In this document: one piece after another, positions 7,272-14,557 of the stretch
How the letters are laid out: the number at the start of each line of letters is the position of its first letter
Numbering within the stretch: position 1 is the stretch's first letter
Source: a virus
IMG/VR virus record: IMGVR_UViG_3300010391_001853
Location: 1-38,475 of that record
Direction: 5' to 3' (one strand)
DNA: 38,475 bases
The notes under the pieces: generated by a model
The model's database searches: none
The model's input: only the letters and a program-made list of their open reading frames with translations
What the model was told of the DNA's origin: nothing
Position numbers and translations under genes: made by a program

Positions 7272-7535
7272 GTGGGGGAGGATGGCAAGCCCTTCATAGA
7301 GCGCCCAGGCCAAGGTTCGGGGAGGCGGAAGGGTAAGGTGATTCTCAAAGGGGTCTGCGAATTTTGTGGAGCGACGACGGTCAAGGCGACCCCGGCGGAG
7401 AGGGATACGGTGAAGGCGATGGCAGGGGGAGTGTGCTATCGTTGTAAGCGTCCTATCACGCTTCGCCCCGGTCGGGGACTGAAGGGTCAGATGGAGGCGC
7501 CCGTGAGAAATCGGTTTCATCCGGAGCAGCAATGA
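7272..7535 (+). CDS. Zinc-ribbon protein
   Basis: The 87-residue frame from GTG 7272 contains CEFC and CYRC pairs 29 residues apart, a zinc-ribbon pattern, with basic flanks (GRRKGKVILK; KRPITLRPGRG). No good ribosome binding site precedes 7272. An in-frame GTG at 7338 follows GGAGGCGGAAGGG and may be the true start, giving 65 residues that keep both cysteine pairs. The stop overlaps the second glycosyltransferase start (ATGA at 7532). Confidence 0.6.
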   Translation: MGEDGKPFIERPGQGSGRRKGKVILKGVCEFCGATTVKATPAERDTVKAMAGGVCYRCKRPITLRPGRGLKGQMEAPVRNRFHPEQQ

Positions 7536-8413
7536 TTCCGTACGATCTTATTATTCCTTCGGCGTCTCGCCCCCATCTGCTTCGTCCAGTGTTGACTTCA
7601 TTGCTCTCCTTTGTCGATCAACTCCCGCAGCGGATTTTGGTCCATGATGATGCAGCCTTTCCCGGACGTCGGGCCGCGACCCATGATGCCGTGGGGGAAG
7701 TGTGTGAGGACTTCAAGATTCCAGCCTGGGTCTTTCACCATGATGACCCCCCTCTGCTGCACGGGCCCTCCCTCCACTGGCTTCTCTCCCGAGTGAGCAC
7801 GGAGTTCTGTCTCTACTCCCAGGATGACCACGTGGTCGTGCGCCCGCTCCCTATCTCTCGATGTCTGGAGGTGATGAAGCGGCACGCTCTCCAGCACGTG
7901 CGATTCAACAAACGGGCCACGATGGAATGGAAGGGGAACTGGCAGAAGCGTGAAGCGCGGTTTCCGATGCTGGAGGGGCCAGAGGAGGTCCTGACCGTCT
8001 CGGATCACTGGTACTTCCAGACGTCCCTCTGGCGCGTAGAACGGATTCAATGGATCGTGAACTGGTTCATGGAGTGGCATGGCCCCTCGTTCCGGGAGCA
8101 CTGTGAGTTCAAGATCAACCACGCCTTCAATCGTCGCATCCCCGAACTCAACGCCCTCGACGCCGTCGGACGTCTTCCCTTCCCCTTGCCTCCCTCCGAG
8201 TCGGTGAGTATGAACTCGGAGGTGCGACGGGAGGTACAGCGGACATTCATCTGGGGCCCCATCGGCGACGACAAGTATATCGACCACATCGGGGGAGACC
8301 CCAAGGACTGGGCCCTCCTCCACGGACGGGGGGGCATCGGGATTCGGGACTCCCAGGGACCCAAGGAAGCCAGGTGGTGTGAGATGCATCAGCAAGTCTG
8401 CACGCATATGTGA
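7532..8413 (+). CDS. GT-A-like glycosyltransferase, paralogue 2
   Basis: 293 residues, closely similar to the protein at 5194. It has the same N-terminus (LIIPSASRPHLLRPVL), ILVHDDAAFPGR, the acidic CLYSQDDHVVVRPLP, RFNKRATMEW, VSDHWYFQT and the late RTFIWGPIGDDKYIDHIGGD. The shared residues point to a GT-A nucleotide-diphospho-sugar fold with Q-D-D as the metal-site motif. A tandem duplication that then diverged explains the pair, and different middle and C-terminal segments suggest different sugars or acceptors (inference). Expressed in the same chain of overlapping genes. Confidence 0.8.
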   Translation: MIPYDLIIPSASRPHLLRPVLTSLLSFVDQLPQRILVHDDAAFPGRRAATHDAVGEVCEDFKIPAWVFHHDDPPLLHGPSLHWLLSRVSTEFCLYSQDDHVVVRPLPISRCLEVMKRHALQHVRFNKRATMEWKGNWQKREARFPMLEGPEEVLTVSDHWYFQTSLWRVERIQWIVNWFMEWHGPSFREHCEFKINHAFNRRIPELNALDAVGRLPFPLPPSESVSMNSEVRREVQRTFIWGPIGDDKYIDHIGGDPKDWALLHGRGGIGIRDSQGPKEARWCEMHQQVCTHM

Positions 8414-8431
8414 GGGATACAGGAGGCTCAG

Positions 8432-8734
8432 ATGAACCTGGATCGAGAGATCATTCAATCAGTCCTGGGGCGCCCTTCGTTGACCGGGCCCGAACTCATT
8501 CGGCGGCTGGCTGACGAAGGGTGGCCGAAGGTGGTCGTCCTCCACCCGATCGACTTTATGTCCATCCTGTCGGCGGGGGGCGCCCCCTCCTGCCCCCGCT
8601 CGCCGGAGGGGGTGGCGTATTTCTATCTTGCCAACTGTCGGATTGAGTGCCAAGGGCCGGAGGACAAGACCCTGGACCTATCCCGCCCCGCGCTGATCGT
8701 TACGCCGACGATTGGGGGCATTGTCCCTCGATGA
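8432..8734 (+). CDS. Hypothetical protein, 100 aa
   Basis: An ACAGGAGGCTCAG ribosome binding site precedes ATG 8432. The 100-residue product begins LDREIIQSVLGRPSLTGPEL and contains WPKVVVLHPIDFMSILSAGG and ALIVTPTIGGIVP. It looks like a small alpha/beta phage protein, and no family was recognised. Ends in an ATGA overlap with the following membrane zinc-ribbon gene. Confidence 0.6.
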   Translation: MNLDREIIQSVLGRPSLTGPELIRRLADEGWPKVVVLHPIDFMSILSAGGAPSCPRSPEGVAYFYLANCRIECQGPEDKTLDLSRPALIVTPTIGGIVPR

Positions 8735-9075
8735 GCGTCTATGGCGTCTGTTCAAAATGTGGGGAGTGGCCCAGTCTCTGTCAGTGTAATGGGAAACGCT
8801 CTGTCCTTCATCGAGTGAAATTCCTAATGTTCATGGTGGTGATGCTCGTAGGACTGGCGGGGCTTGTTTGGATTCTGCTCGGCCCCTCCTCACGCTCTCG
8901 GCCAGTGGCGGCTGCTTCTTCTACGCTCTCGTCGAGGACGTTGATCTTCTACACCTCAGGATGTGTGGAGTTGCTCCAGACCCCGGGCGTCGCGCGTCGG
9001 TCCTGGTTTAATGGAACCTCCTGGGTGGAGTGCCCCCGCGAACGGGGGGGTAAGGTCGAGGTGGGGACGCCGTGA
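8731..9075 (+). CDS. Zinc-ribbon membrane protein
   Basis: The ATG at 8731 (ATGA overlap) starts a 114-residue protein with CSKC and CQC pairs (C7, C10, C17, C19), then a hydrophobic span at about 31-51 (FLMFMVVMLVGLAGLVWILL). A Ser/Ala-rich linker leads to an outer domain with two more Cys (YTSGCVELLQ; WVECPRERG). The architecture implies a cytoplasmic zinc finger, one membrane pass and an exported tail. Function unknown. Ends in a GTGA overlap with the Fis-like gene. Confidence 0.65.
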   Translation: MSVYGVCSKCGEWPSLCQCNGKRSVLHRVKFLMFMVVMLVGLAGLVWILLGPSSRSRPVAAASSTLSSRTLIFYTSGCVELLQTPGVARRSWFNGTSWVECPRERGGKVEVGTP

Positions 9076-9425
9076 GTCGGGGCATTCGGAAGATCGAGAT
9101 TGAATTCGGTGTCCGGATTTCCGATGTCAACCCGACAGAGCTTTCCGGTCTGCTGGAACAACTGGCCGCCTTGGCCTCCAACACCCGAGTGCAGCTTGAT
9201 GCATCGACCCAGCAGCTCCTGAAGGAGCACGGCAAGCTTCCCCTTGCTTTGGAGACAGCCTCTAGAACGCGGGAACCTTGGGGAATCCTTCAGCCGGAGC
9301 TTGAACAGGCGCTTCGGGAGTGTGGAGGGAATGTTCGGGCGACGGCCAAGAAGCTCAAGTGCAGTGCGGCCCACATCTATGCCCTCCGCAAGCGGTATGG
9401 GCTCATTCCCAAGGAGACCGTATGA
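9072..9425 (+). CDS. Fis-type helix-turn-helix protein
   Basis: GTG 9072 overlaps the previous stop. The 117-residue product has an N-terminal beta-like segment (IRKIEIEFGVRISDVN), a helical middle and a C-terminal helix-turn-helix at about 77-111 (LRECGGNVRATAKKL, then IYALRKRYGL). This closely follows the Fis/NtrC-type DNA-binding domain (AL-x-x-x-x-G-N-x-x-x-A-A-x-x-L-G-x-x-R-x-x-L-x-x-x-L-x-x-x-G), with HIYALRKRYGL as recognition helix. It may regulate late genes or bind DNA during packaging. Its coupling to the glycosyltransferase at 9422 says little about its targets. Confidence 0.7.
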   Translation: MSRGIRKIEIEFGVRISDVNPTELSGLLEQLAALASNTRVQLDASTQQLLKEHGKLPLALETASRTREPWGILQPELEQALRECGGNVRATAKKLKCSAAHIYALRKRYGLIPKETV

Positions 9426-10462
9426 AGATCTTGTATCTGGTTCCCAAAGACGTGTACGAGAAGAAGATGTCTCGGGTGCGGTTCCAGCAGATGGAAGCCA
9501 TCGACCGGCACTTGCGGGAGAGCACAACTCCGGAGAACCACCTCAATGCGGGTGTGCGCTACTGGGGGCCCGGGTGGGAGCAATGGAGCGAAGGCCAAGA
9601 TGGGGCCAGAAACGTCGCCCGACGGCTGACGTGGGAGCCAGGAGAGGCTCCTCACCTCGTGATCACTTATCAGATCTCCGGGCTGCGAGGGTGCCCCGTT
9701 CCAGTCGGGACTCAGTTCAACGAAGCATTTGATGTCAGCAAGGTGCGGCAATTCGTCTTTGAGAACGACATCCGGTTTGTCGTCTTTCATCATCTGAACG
9801 ACATTCCGCGATATCGGGGATGGCTGGAAGAGGGGGACGGAACGACGCTTGAGATAGATAGCAAGGGCCAAGTACGGGCGCATCGGACCTTGGCTCATAT
9901 TCCCCACTGTGCCGATTCGGGAGTCTACCAGGACTACGGACTCGAGAAGGATATAGATGTTCTCGTGGCCGGCAACATGTCCCAGTATTACTATCCCTTC
10001 CGGAACCGGCTCTCGCGGATCGCCACGCAGATCCTCCGTAAGCGCGGATATCACGTCGTGGTTCTTCCTCATCCCGGCTATACGCTTCCGCCGAAAGATG
10101 GAACTGTCGTGGCGGAGGAATTCGCCCGGATGATGAATCGGTCCAAACTCGTCTTCACCTGCTCCATGCGATATAACTACGCGTTGGCCAAGTACTCGGA
10201 GATTGCCCTCTGCCGAAGTCTCCCGGTGGGGGATCTCCCTGGAGAGCGACAGGAGTTCTTCGAGAAAACCATTCTTCGGATAGATCCCTGGATGCTGGAC
10301 GAGGAGATCCAGCGGATCGTTGAAGGGGTCCTGGATGACCCGGGGGCGCTCGCCTACTTGACGGCTCGGGCGTATGACCTCACCAGCAAGACTTCCACGA
10401 TGGGAGTCTATGCCGACCAGTTCGTTCAGGCCGCAACCCGTTTCCTAGAAGGACAGCGATGA
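9422..10462 (+). CDS. CgeB-like GT-B glycosyltransferase
   Basis: Start ATG 9422 (ATGA overlap), 346 residues. It begins MKILYLVPKDVYEKKMSRVR. HIPHCADSGVYQDYG and DIDVLVAGNMSQYYYPFRNR in the centre, then MNRSKLVFTCSMRYNYALAKYSE, match the pattern of the spore-coat CgeB/YkvP and 'glycosyl transferase family 1' group: a central strand, then a donor-binding helix with a conserved Glu. These proteins use a GT-B fold. The end of the protein (ALAYLTARAYDLTSKTSTM) is the usual C-terminal helix. Likely a cytoplasmic sugar transferase of unknown acceptor. Confidence 0.78.
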   Translation: MKILYLVPKDVYEKKMSRVRFQQMEAIDRHLRESTTPENHLNAGVRYWGPGWEQWSEGQDGARNVARRLTWEPGEAPHLVITYQISGLRGCPVPVGTQFNEAFDVSKVRQFVFENDIRFVVFHHLNDIPRYRGWLEEGDGTTLEIDSKGQVRAHRTLAHIPHCADSGVYQDYGLEKDIDVLVAGNMSQYYYPFRNRLSRIATQILRKRGYHVVVLPHPGYTLPPKDGTVVAEEFARMMNRSKLVFTCSMRYNYALAKYSEIALCRSLPVGDLPGERQEFFEKTILRIDPWMLDEEIQRIVEGVLDDPGALAYLTARAYDLTSKTSTMGVYADQFVQAATRFLEGQR

Positions 10463-11073
10463 TGCTCGAGTATTTGTGGGACGAATGGCGGGAATCCCAG
10501 CGGGGGATGGCGCTACACTATCCCCTGCTCTATGCCATCGTGCGGGGGATGGAAGCCCGCGAGGTGTTCGAGTTCGGGGCGGGGGTCTCGACCCGTGTCA
10601 TCCTGGATGCTCTGGAGGAAACGGGGGGAAGCCTACGTTCGTGCTCGACCGAGGCAGCCGACCAGATCTGTGGGGGGCTGCTGTACCCCTCCTCGCGCTG
10701 GACCCATTTTCAGATGGTGTCGGAAAAAGTGTGGACTCAGATGCCGTCGGACATTATCTTCGATGTCGTGCTTCATGATGGATCGCATGCTGCCCCCGTT
10801 GTCGAGGATGATCTTCGACATATTCTGCCTCGCATGGCGCAATTCGGCATGCTACTCGTCCATGATACCCAACACTCCTATTCCGGGAAGGAAGTCCGCC
10901 GGGGACTTCTCAACGCACTGCAGGAGGTGGAATATTCGATGACCACGCTCCCCTACGGATTTGGACTGACGCTCGTTCGGATCGAAGGGAGTGACCGGAA
11001 TGGAAGAATTCATCCTCGGTGGCGCAAGCAAGGAAGCCCTCACGAAACTCTTCCCGTGCGGGTGGGAGGATGA
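10459..11073 (+). CDS. SAM-dependent methyltransferase-like protein
   Basis: 204 residues, ATGA overlap at 10459. Motif I is VFEFGAGVSTRVIL at 36-49, followed by an acidic strand end and a DVVLHDGSHAAPVVEDDL segment with HD, then MLLVHDTQHS. This arrangement is typical of the Methyltransf_24 (TylF/MycF-like) class, where the Asp/His cluster binds a divalent metal needed for sugar O-methylation. It lies directly before another methyltransferase at 11070. The sugar acceptor is inferred from context. Confidence 0.75.
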   Translation: MMLEYLWDEWRESQRGMALHYPLLYAIVRGMEAREVFEFGAGVSTRVILDALEETGGSLRSCSTEAADQICGGLLYPSSRWTHFQMVSEKVWTQMPSDIIFDVVLHDGSHAAPVVEDDLRHILPRMAQFGMLLVHDTQHSYSGKEVRRGLLNALQEVEYSMTTLPYGFGLTLVRIEGSDRNGRIHPRWRKQGSPHETLPVRVGG

Positions 11074-11801
11074 TCCCTATCCCGCCGCTTGCTCTAGAGA
11101 AGTACCTGAACGAGTTTGTCGCCTTGACGAAGGCCGGTACTTCGGAGTACGCGGTCACGCCGTGCAGCCCCTGGCCGTCGGAGCTCTTCGCCCTCGTCGC
11201 GCTTGGGCGATGGCTGGGAATAGATCGGTGGGTGGAAAGCGGGACCTATCTGGGTCAATCGACCTCCATTCTCGCCCAGGCGATGCCCCAGATTCCGGTG
11301 ATCTCCGTGGAGAAAGACCCAGTGATTGCGCGACAGGCTCGGGCACGCCTCGAACGGTTTCGTGGGCAGGTCTATGTCTGTCTGGGAGATGGAGCAGCGG
11401 AAGTTCCTCGGCTCGTCTCCGTGAATCAGACTCCCGTCGGAGTGTTCATTGATGGACCCAAAGGACTGCCCGCCGTGGTACTGATTCAGAAACTGTGGGA
11501 GGACTATCCCCAGGTCAGGCTGATCGGGCTGCACGATACCTATGGGTCCGTTCCTGGCCGACCGGTCGCGGCCCGGGCGGCGCTGGACTGTTTCGGACTC
11601 TGGAGTAAAGAAGGTCGGGGATGGGCGACCGATGATCCGGAGTATGTCGCGGCCTTCCGGTATCTCGATGAGGGGATGCATGATCGCCATCGCCCTTCGT
11701 CCGGGGTAACGGGATGGCTTCCCTATACCTGGTTCCATGACGGAAAGCCGTGGAGCATGGTCAGTTACGGACCGACCATTACCTTTCTCCTACGGAGATA
11801 G
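11070..11801 (+). CDS. SAM-dependent methyltransferase-like protein
   Basis: 243 residues from ATG 11070, which overlaps the previous stop as ATGA (the frame remains open upstream to 11019). Motif I RWVESGTYLGQST at 53-65 strongly resembles the VETGTYLGAS of the protein at 2112. PVISVEKDP carries the acidic ribose-binding residue, and GVFIDGPKG and LIGLHDTYG the active-site Asp/His. The C-terminus ends in a WSMVSYGPTITFLLRR strand. Likely a small-molecule or sugar O-methyltransferase. Confidence 0.72.
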   Translation: MIPIPPLALEKYLNEFVALTKAGTSEYAVTPCSPWPSELFALVALGRWLGIDRWVESGTYLGQSTSILAQAMPQIPVISVEKDPVIARQARARLERFRGQVYVCLGDGAAEVPRLVSVNQTPVGVFIDGPKGLPAVVLIQKLWEDYPQVRLIGLHDTYGSVPGRPVAARAALDCFGLWSKEGRGWATDDPEYVAAFRYLDEGMHDRHRPSSGVTGWLPYTWFHDGKPWSMVSYGPTITFLLRR

Positions 11802-11805
11802 ACAC

Positions 11806-12387
11806 ATGGCACAATTCGTGCGTACTGAGTGGGCTGGGTTTGAAGCCATCCATCGGTATGAGGACTTAGCCGTCATTGCCTCGGTCCTTCGAGAACAACG
11901 GCCGGAGGTAGCGATTGAGCTCGGGACGGCGAAGGGGGGGTTCGCGGCCTTTCTGGCGCATCATCTCCTGGAATGGGGAGGACAGGTGCTGACCCTGGAC
12001 GTCGCCCCGGACGTAGGGGAGGCCCAACGGCTCGTGCAAACATATCCAAATATCAAAGTCCTGACTGGGGATGTCTTAGCGGTTCCACATCCTGCGGTCC
12101 TGGAAGCCCTGCTCTGGCAGCGTCCCCTGCTCTACTGTGACAACGGAAAGAAAGAGCGAGAACTCCGACTCTATGCTCCCTATCTCCCTGTGGGGGGCAT
12201 GATCGGGACCCATGATTATGGTACGGAGGTGGGGATGGTCTATGCCGAAGCCCTCATGGAGCAACTCGGGTTTACTCCCCATCGGCACGCAGAGTTCGAG
12301 GCCCTGGCTCATCCGGAGTACTATCCCGTCAGCCTGACGCGGTTCTGGCTGCGTCGAACCCTTCCCGAGCCTGAGGAGCCTGTGTGA
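11806..12387 (+). CDS. CmcI-like methyltransferase
   Basis: ATG 11806 follows GGAG 9 bases upstream. The 193-residue product has motif I VAIELGTAKGGFAAFL at 35-50, LTLDVAPDVG, LLYCDNGKKERELRLYAP and GMIGTHDYGTEV. The order matches the cephalosporin hydroxylase/CmcI methyltransferase group used in rhamnosyl O-methylation, with the D-N-G-x-K and H-D residues near the metal site. It is the fourth methyltransferase of the cassette and the only one here not opened by an overlap with its upstream gene. Confidence 0.75.
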   Translation: MAQFVRTEWAGFEAIHRYEDLAVIASVLREQRPEVAIELGTAKGGFAAFLAHHLLEWGGQVLTLDVAPDVGEAQRLVQTYPNIKVLTGDVLAVPHPAVLEALLWQRPLLYCDNGKKERELRLYAPYLPVGGMIGTHDYGTEVGMVYAEALMEQLGFTPHRHAEFEALAHPEYYPVSLTRFWLRRTLPEPEEPV

Positions 12388-13202
12388 TGAGCGTCCTGCG
12401 CGTTATTACGGCGCTCTATGGCACGTCGCACCTGCCCTTTACGCAAGTATTGCTGGAAAGTCTGTATCGGGTCGCGGTGCCGCATGTGGATCTCGTGCAC
12501 TGGGGACTCTCCGAGGGAGAGTTAAGAAGTCTTTACATGCCCTATTCCACTGTTACTCCGATCGCGCTCTCGCCGGAAGTCGGCGAGGAGTTGCTTCGCC
12601 AGACTGGAGATGCTCGGGTCTCGCGAAAACTCCTCGCCTGGGAGTGGGGCCTCGCCCACACTGAGGATGGAGATGGCATCGTTTTTCTGGATGCCGATAC
12701 CCTGGTCCTTCAATATGGAGGGCATCAGAATCCGCTGGGGTTGCCCTTCGCTCTCTCTACGGCCAGTCTCTTCTATACGGTGCGGGAGGGGCGGTGGCCT
12801 TTGAACTCGGGGGTGGTCTTCATGCGGGTCTTGCCGGAGACACGTCTGTTTGTCCGAAGATGGCGAGAGCTTACCGAAGCTATCCTGGCCGGCCCTGAGC
12901 GCGATGCGTTGCGGGGGCGGTATGGGGGAGCGGACCAAGCGGCATTAGAGGCGCTGCGGCAACGAGCGCAGATTTCCATGTATCCGCTCTCCGCTCGCGT
13001 CTGGAACATGGACCGGTGCGTGCTCTCTCTGGAGGAGACCGCTATCTTCCATCTGAAAGGATGTCTTCCGCTCTTGCTTGGGCAGCGCTCGTATGGGACA
13101 GAATATGGGGACGAGCGCACCCCAGAGACATGCGAGCCTTTGTTCACGTTCTGGCGAGAGCTCCGCCGGGATCATCTAGAGCGAGATCGTCAGCCGTGCT
13201 GA
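12387..13202 (+). CDS. GT8-like glycosyltransferase
   Basis: ATG 12387 overlaps the previous stop (TGATG); a GTG three bases earlier is also possible. The 271-residue product starts VLRVITALYGTSHLPFTQVL. It has a textbook GT-A metal motif FLDADTLVL (D102, D104), then NSGVVFMRV, the acceptor-side N-S-G of family 8-like enzymes, and GADQAALEAL, which corresponds to the D-Q motif of that group. Probably a retaining transferase using a UDP-sugar. It is cytoplasmic or membrane-associated, with no transmembrane segment visible. Confidence 0.82.
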   Translation: MSVLRVITALYGTSHLPFTQVLLESLYRVAVPHVDLVHWGLSEGELRSLYMPYSTVTPIALSPEVGEELLRQTGDARVSRKLLAWEWGLAHTEDGDGIVFLDADTLVLQYGGHQNPLGLPFALSTASLFYTVREGRWPLNSGVVFMRVLPETRLFVRRWRELTEAILAGPERDALRGRYGGADQAALEALRQRAQISMYPLSARVWNMDRCVLSLEETAIFHLKGCLPLLLGQRSYGTEYGDERTPETCEPLFTFWRELRRDHLERDRQPC

Positions 13203-13483
13203 GTCATTACCCCCCCATCACGCTTGCCAGCATCTTTGTCGGCGATGCGGACTCTCAAATCTGCTGGCATAATGGGGATGCGCACCCCTGCCGCGTGTGC
13301 GCCAAAAGATGGGGAGGCTACGTCGGCGACAAAGATTTTGACGTTGACGAGATGATGCATGACGAAGTCTATGCTCGCGTGGGATTTGTAGGGCTTGGTT
13401 CTATCGTAAGAGGAGTATCAAAGGAGTATGAATACGAAGATGATCCTGCGAGGGATCTGGACGATGAAAACGATCCAGAGTAA
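13196..13483 (+). CDS. Small acidic protein with cysteine cluster
   Basis: GTG 13196 overlaps the end of the transferase gene by 7 bases and gives 95 residues. It contains CWHNGDAHPCRVCAKRWGGY, a possible metal site with C-x2-C and nearby His and Cys, and a strongly acidic C-terminus (YEYEDDPARDLDDENDPE). The stop TAA at 13481-13483 overlaps an ATG at 13483, but I place the next start at 13499. A longer frame upstream is the shadow of the glycosyltransferase gene. Function unknown. Confidence 0.5.
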   Translation: MLSHYPPITLASIFVGDADSQICWHNGDAHPCRVCAKRWGGYVGDKDFDVDEMMHDEVYARVGFVGLGSIVRGVSKEYEYEDDPARDLDDENDPE

Positions 13484-13498
13484 TGATCGGCTTGACTC

Positions 13499-13636
13499 AT
13501 GCTAGTACAGTGCTTGCGGTGTGGCTGGAAAGGAACGAATCGCCCCGCCCTCTGTCCCCGGTGCCGGTTCGGGTATGGGGTCTATGCAGATCTTCCTCCA
13601 GAAGAGGGTGCTCTAATCAGGAAGCAAATGAAATGA
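13499..13636 (+). CDS. Tiny zinc-ribbon protein, 45 aa
   Basis: A short reading frame from ATG 13499 encodes 45 residues starting MLVQCLRCGWKGT and containing two C-x2-C pairs (CLRC and CPRC) about 11 residues apart, a compact zinc ribbon. It ends in TGA at 13634-13636, giving an ATGA overlap with the glycosyltransferase ATG at 13633. The cysteine pattern and the junction strongly support a real gene. Gene callers with a length cut-off would miss it and start the next gene at 13483 instead. Confidence 0.65.
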   Translation: MLVQCLRCGWKGTNRPALCPRCRFGYGVYADLPPEEGALIRKQMK

Positions 13637-14553
13637 AACGCCCCCTTCGGTCCGTGCTCATCGGAGATTGTGATTACTACCCCTCGGAGTTTATCTTTGG
13701 CGTTGCACAGGGCATGACGCTCTTCGGGCACTGGCATACGACGATCAATCTTCGACATTCGGTCGAAGTGATCGAGAAGCGCATGAACGAGATTCAACCA
13801 GACATTCTCTGGGGGCATATGTTGCTCTGGGCGCCTCGGGAAGCCCCTCCTATCCCCCTGTTGCTGTCCCTCTGTAGTCGGTGGCGGGCTCGGGGGACCA
13901 AGGTGCTTCTCCATGACGGAGACGCTCGGGCGGAGACGCGGTTTCCATATAATATTTCCGGAGCCGTAGATGGAGTCCTATGCAATCACACGCAGGATCG
14001 GTCGGTCTGGGGTGTGCCCCAGCTGCACTGGCCCTACTTCGCCTTCAATCAACCCTCTCGGGCATCTCTAACGGCGGAGTTCCAATGTGACTTGGCGTTT
14101 GCCGGGCGCTTGTCCTTTGAGGGGATTTATGCGGGGCGGACACGCCTCGTCGCGGATCTTAAATCCCGGTTGGGAGAACAGATGAAGCTCTTCTCGGCCG
14201 GGGATGGAAACTTCACTCTGTTCCGAACTCCAGAGGTGGCCGCCTCGGCGGGGGCTATCCTCGGATACGGGCGTCCCGAGGCCAAGGGATGGATGGACGT
14301 TCGCTGTTTTCAGTATCCGGGGGCAGGCGGGGTGCTGCTCTACGATGGACCGACCTTCGGTCTCCTGGAGCCGGAAGTGCATTATCTTCCCTACGAGAGC
14401 GGGAACGTCGAGTCGGTCGTGGCCGCGACCTACCGAGCGCAACAGGTGGGGGATGGGATTCGGGACGAAGCCTTTCGTCATGTGCAAAGTTTTCATTCAT
14501 CCGTCCCTCGAATACGAGAAGCACTCGCTTTTGTCGGAAAGAGGATAGAATAG
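13633..14553 (+). CDS. CgeB-like GT-B glycosyltransferase
   Basis: 306 residues from ATG 13633. The frame remains open upstream to 13483, but that stretch is the zinc-ribbon gene in another frame. RSVLIGDCDYYPSEFIFGVA opens the N-terminal Rossmann domain, and a KVLLHDGDAR segment follows. CDLAFAGRLSFEGIYAGRTR and WMDVRCFQYPGAGGVLLYDG with LEPEVHYLPYE make up the donor-binding half typical of CgeB/YkvP (DUF3880-type) glycosyltransferases. The E-P-E-V-x-x-L-P-Y-E stretch is likely the nucleotide-sugar site. Cytoplasmic. The acceptor is unknown. Confidence 0.78.
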   Translation: MKRPLRSVLIGDCDYYPSEFIFGVAQGMTLFGHWHTTINLRHSVEVIEKRMNEIQPDILWGHMLLWAPREAPPIPLLLSLCSRWRARGTKVLLHDGDARAETRFPYNISGAVDGVLCNHTQDRSVWGVPQLHWPYFAFNQPSRASLTAEFQCDLAFAGRLSFEGIYAGRTRLVADLKSRLGEQMKLFSAGDGNFTLFRTPEVAASAGAILGYGRPEAKGWMDVRCFQYPGAGGVLLYDGPTFGLLEPEVHYLPYESGNVESVVAATYRAQQVGDGIRDEAFRHVQSFHSSVPRIREALAFVGKRIE

Positions 14554-14557
14554 GTCT

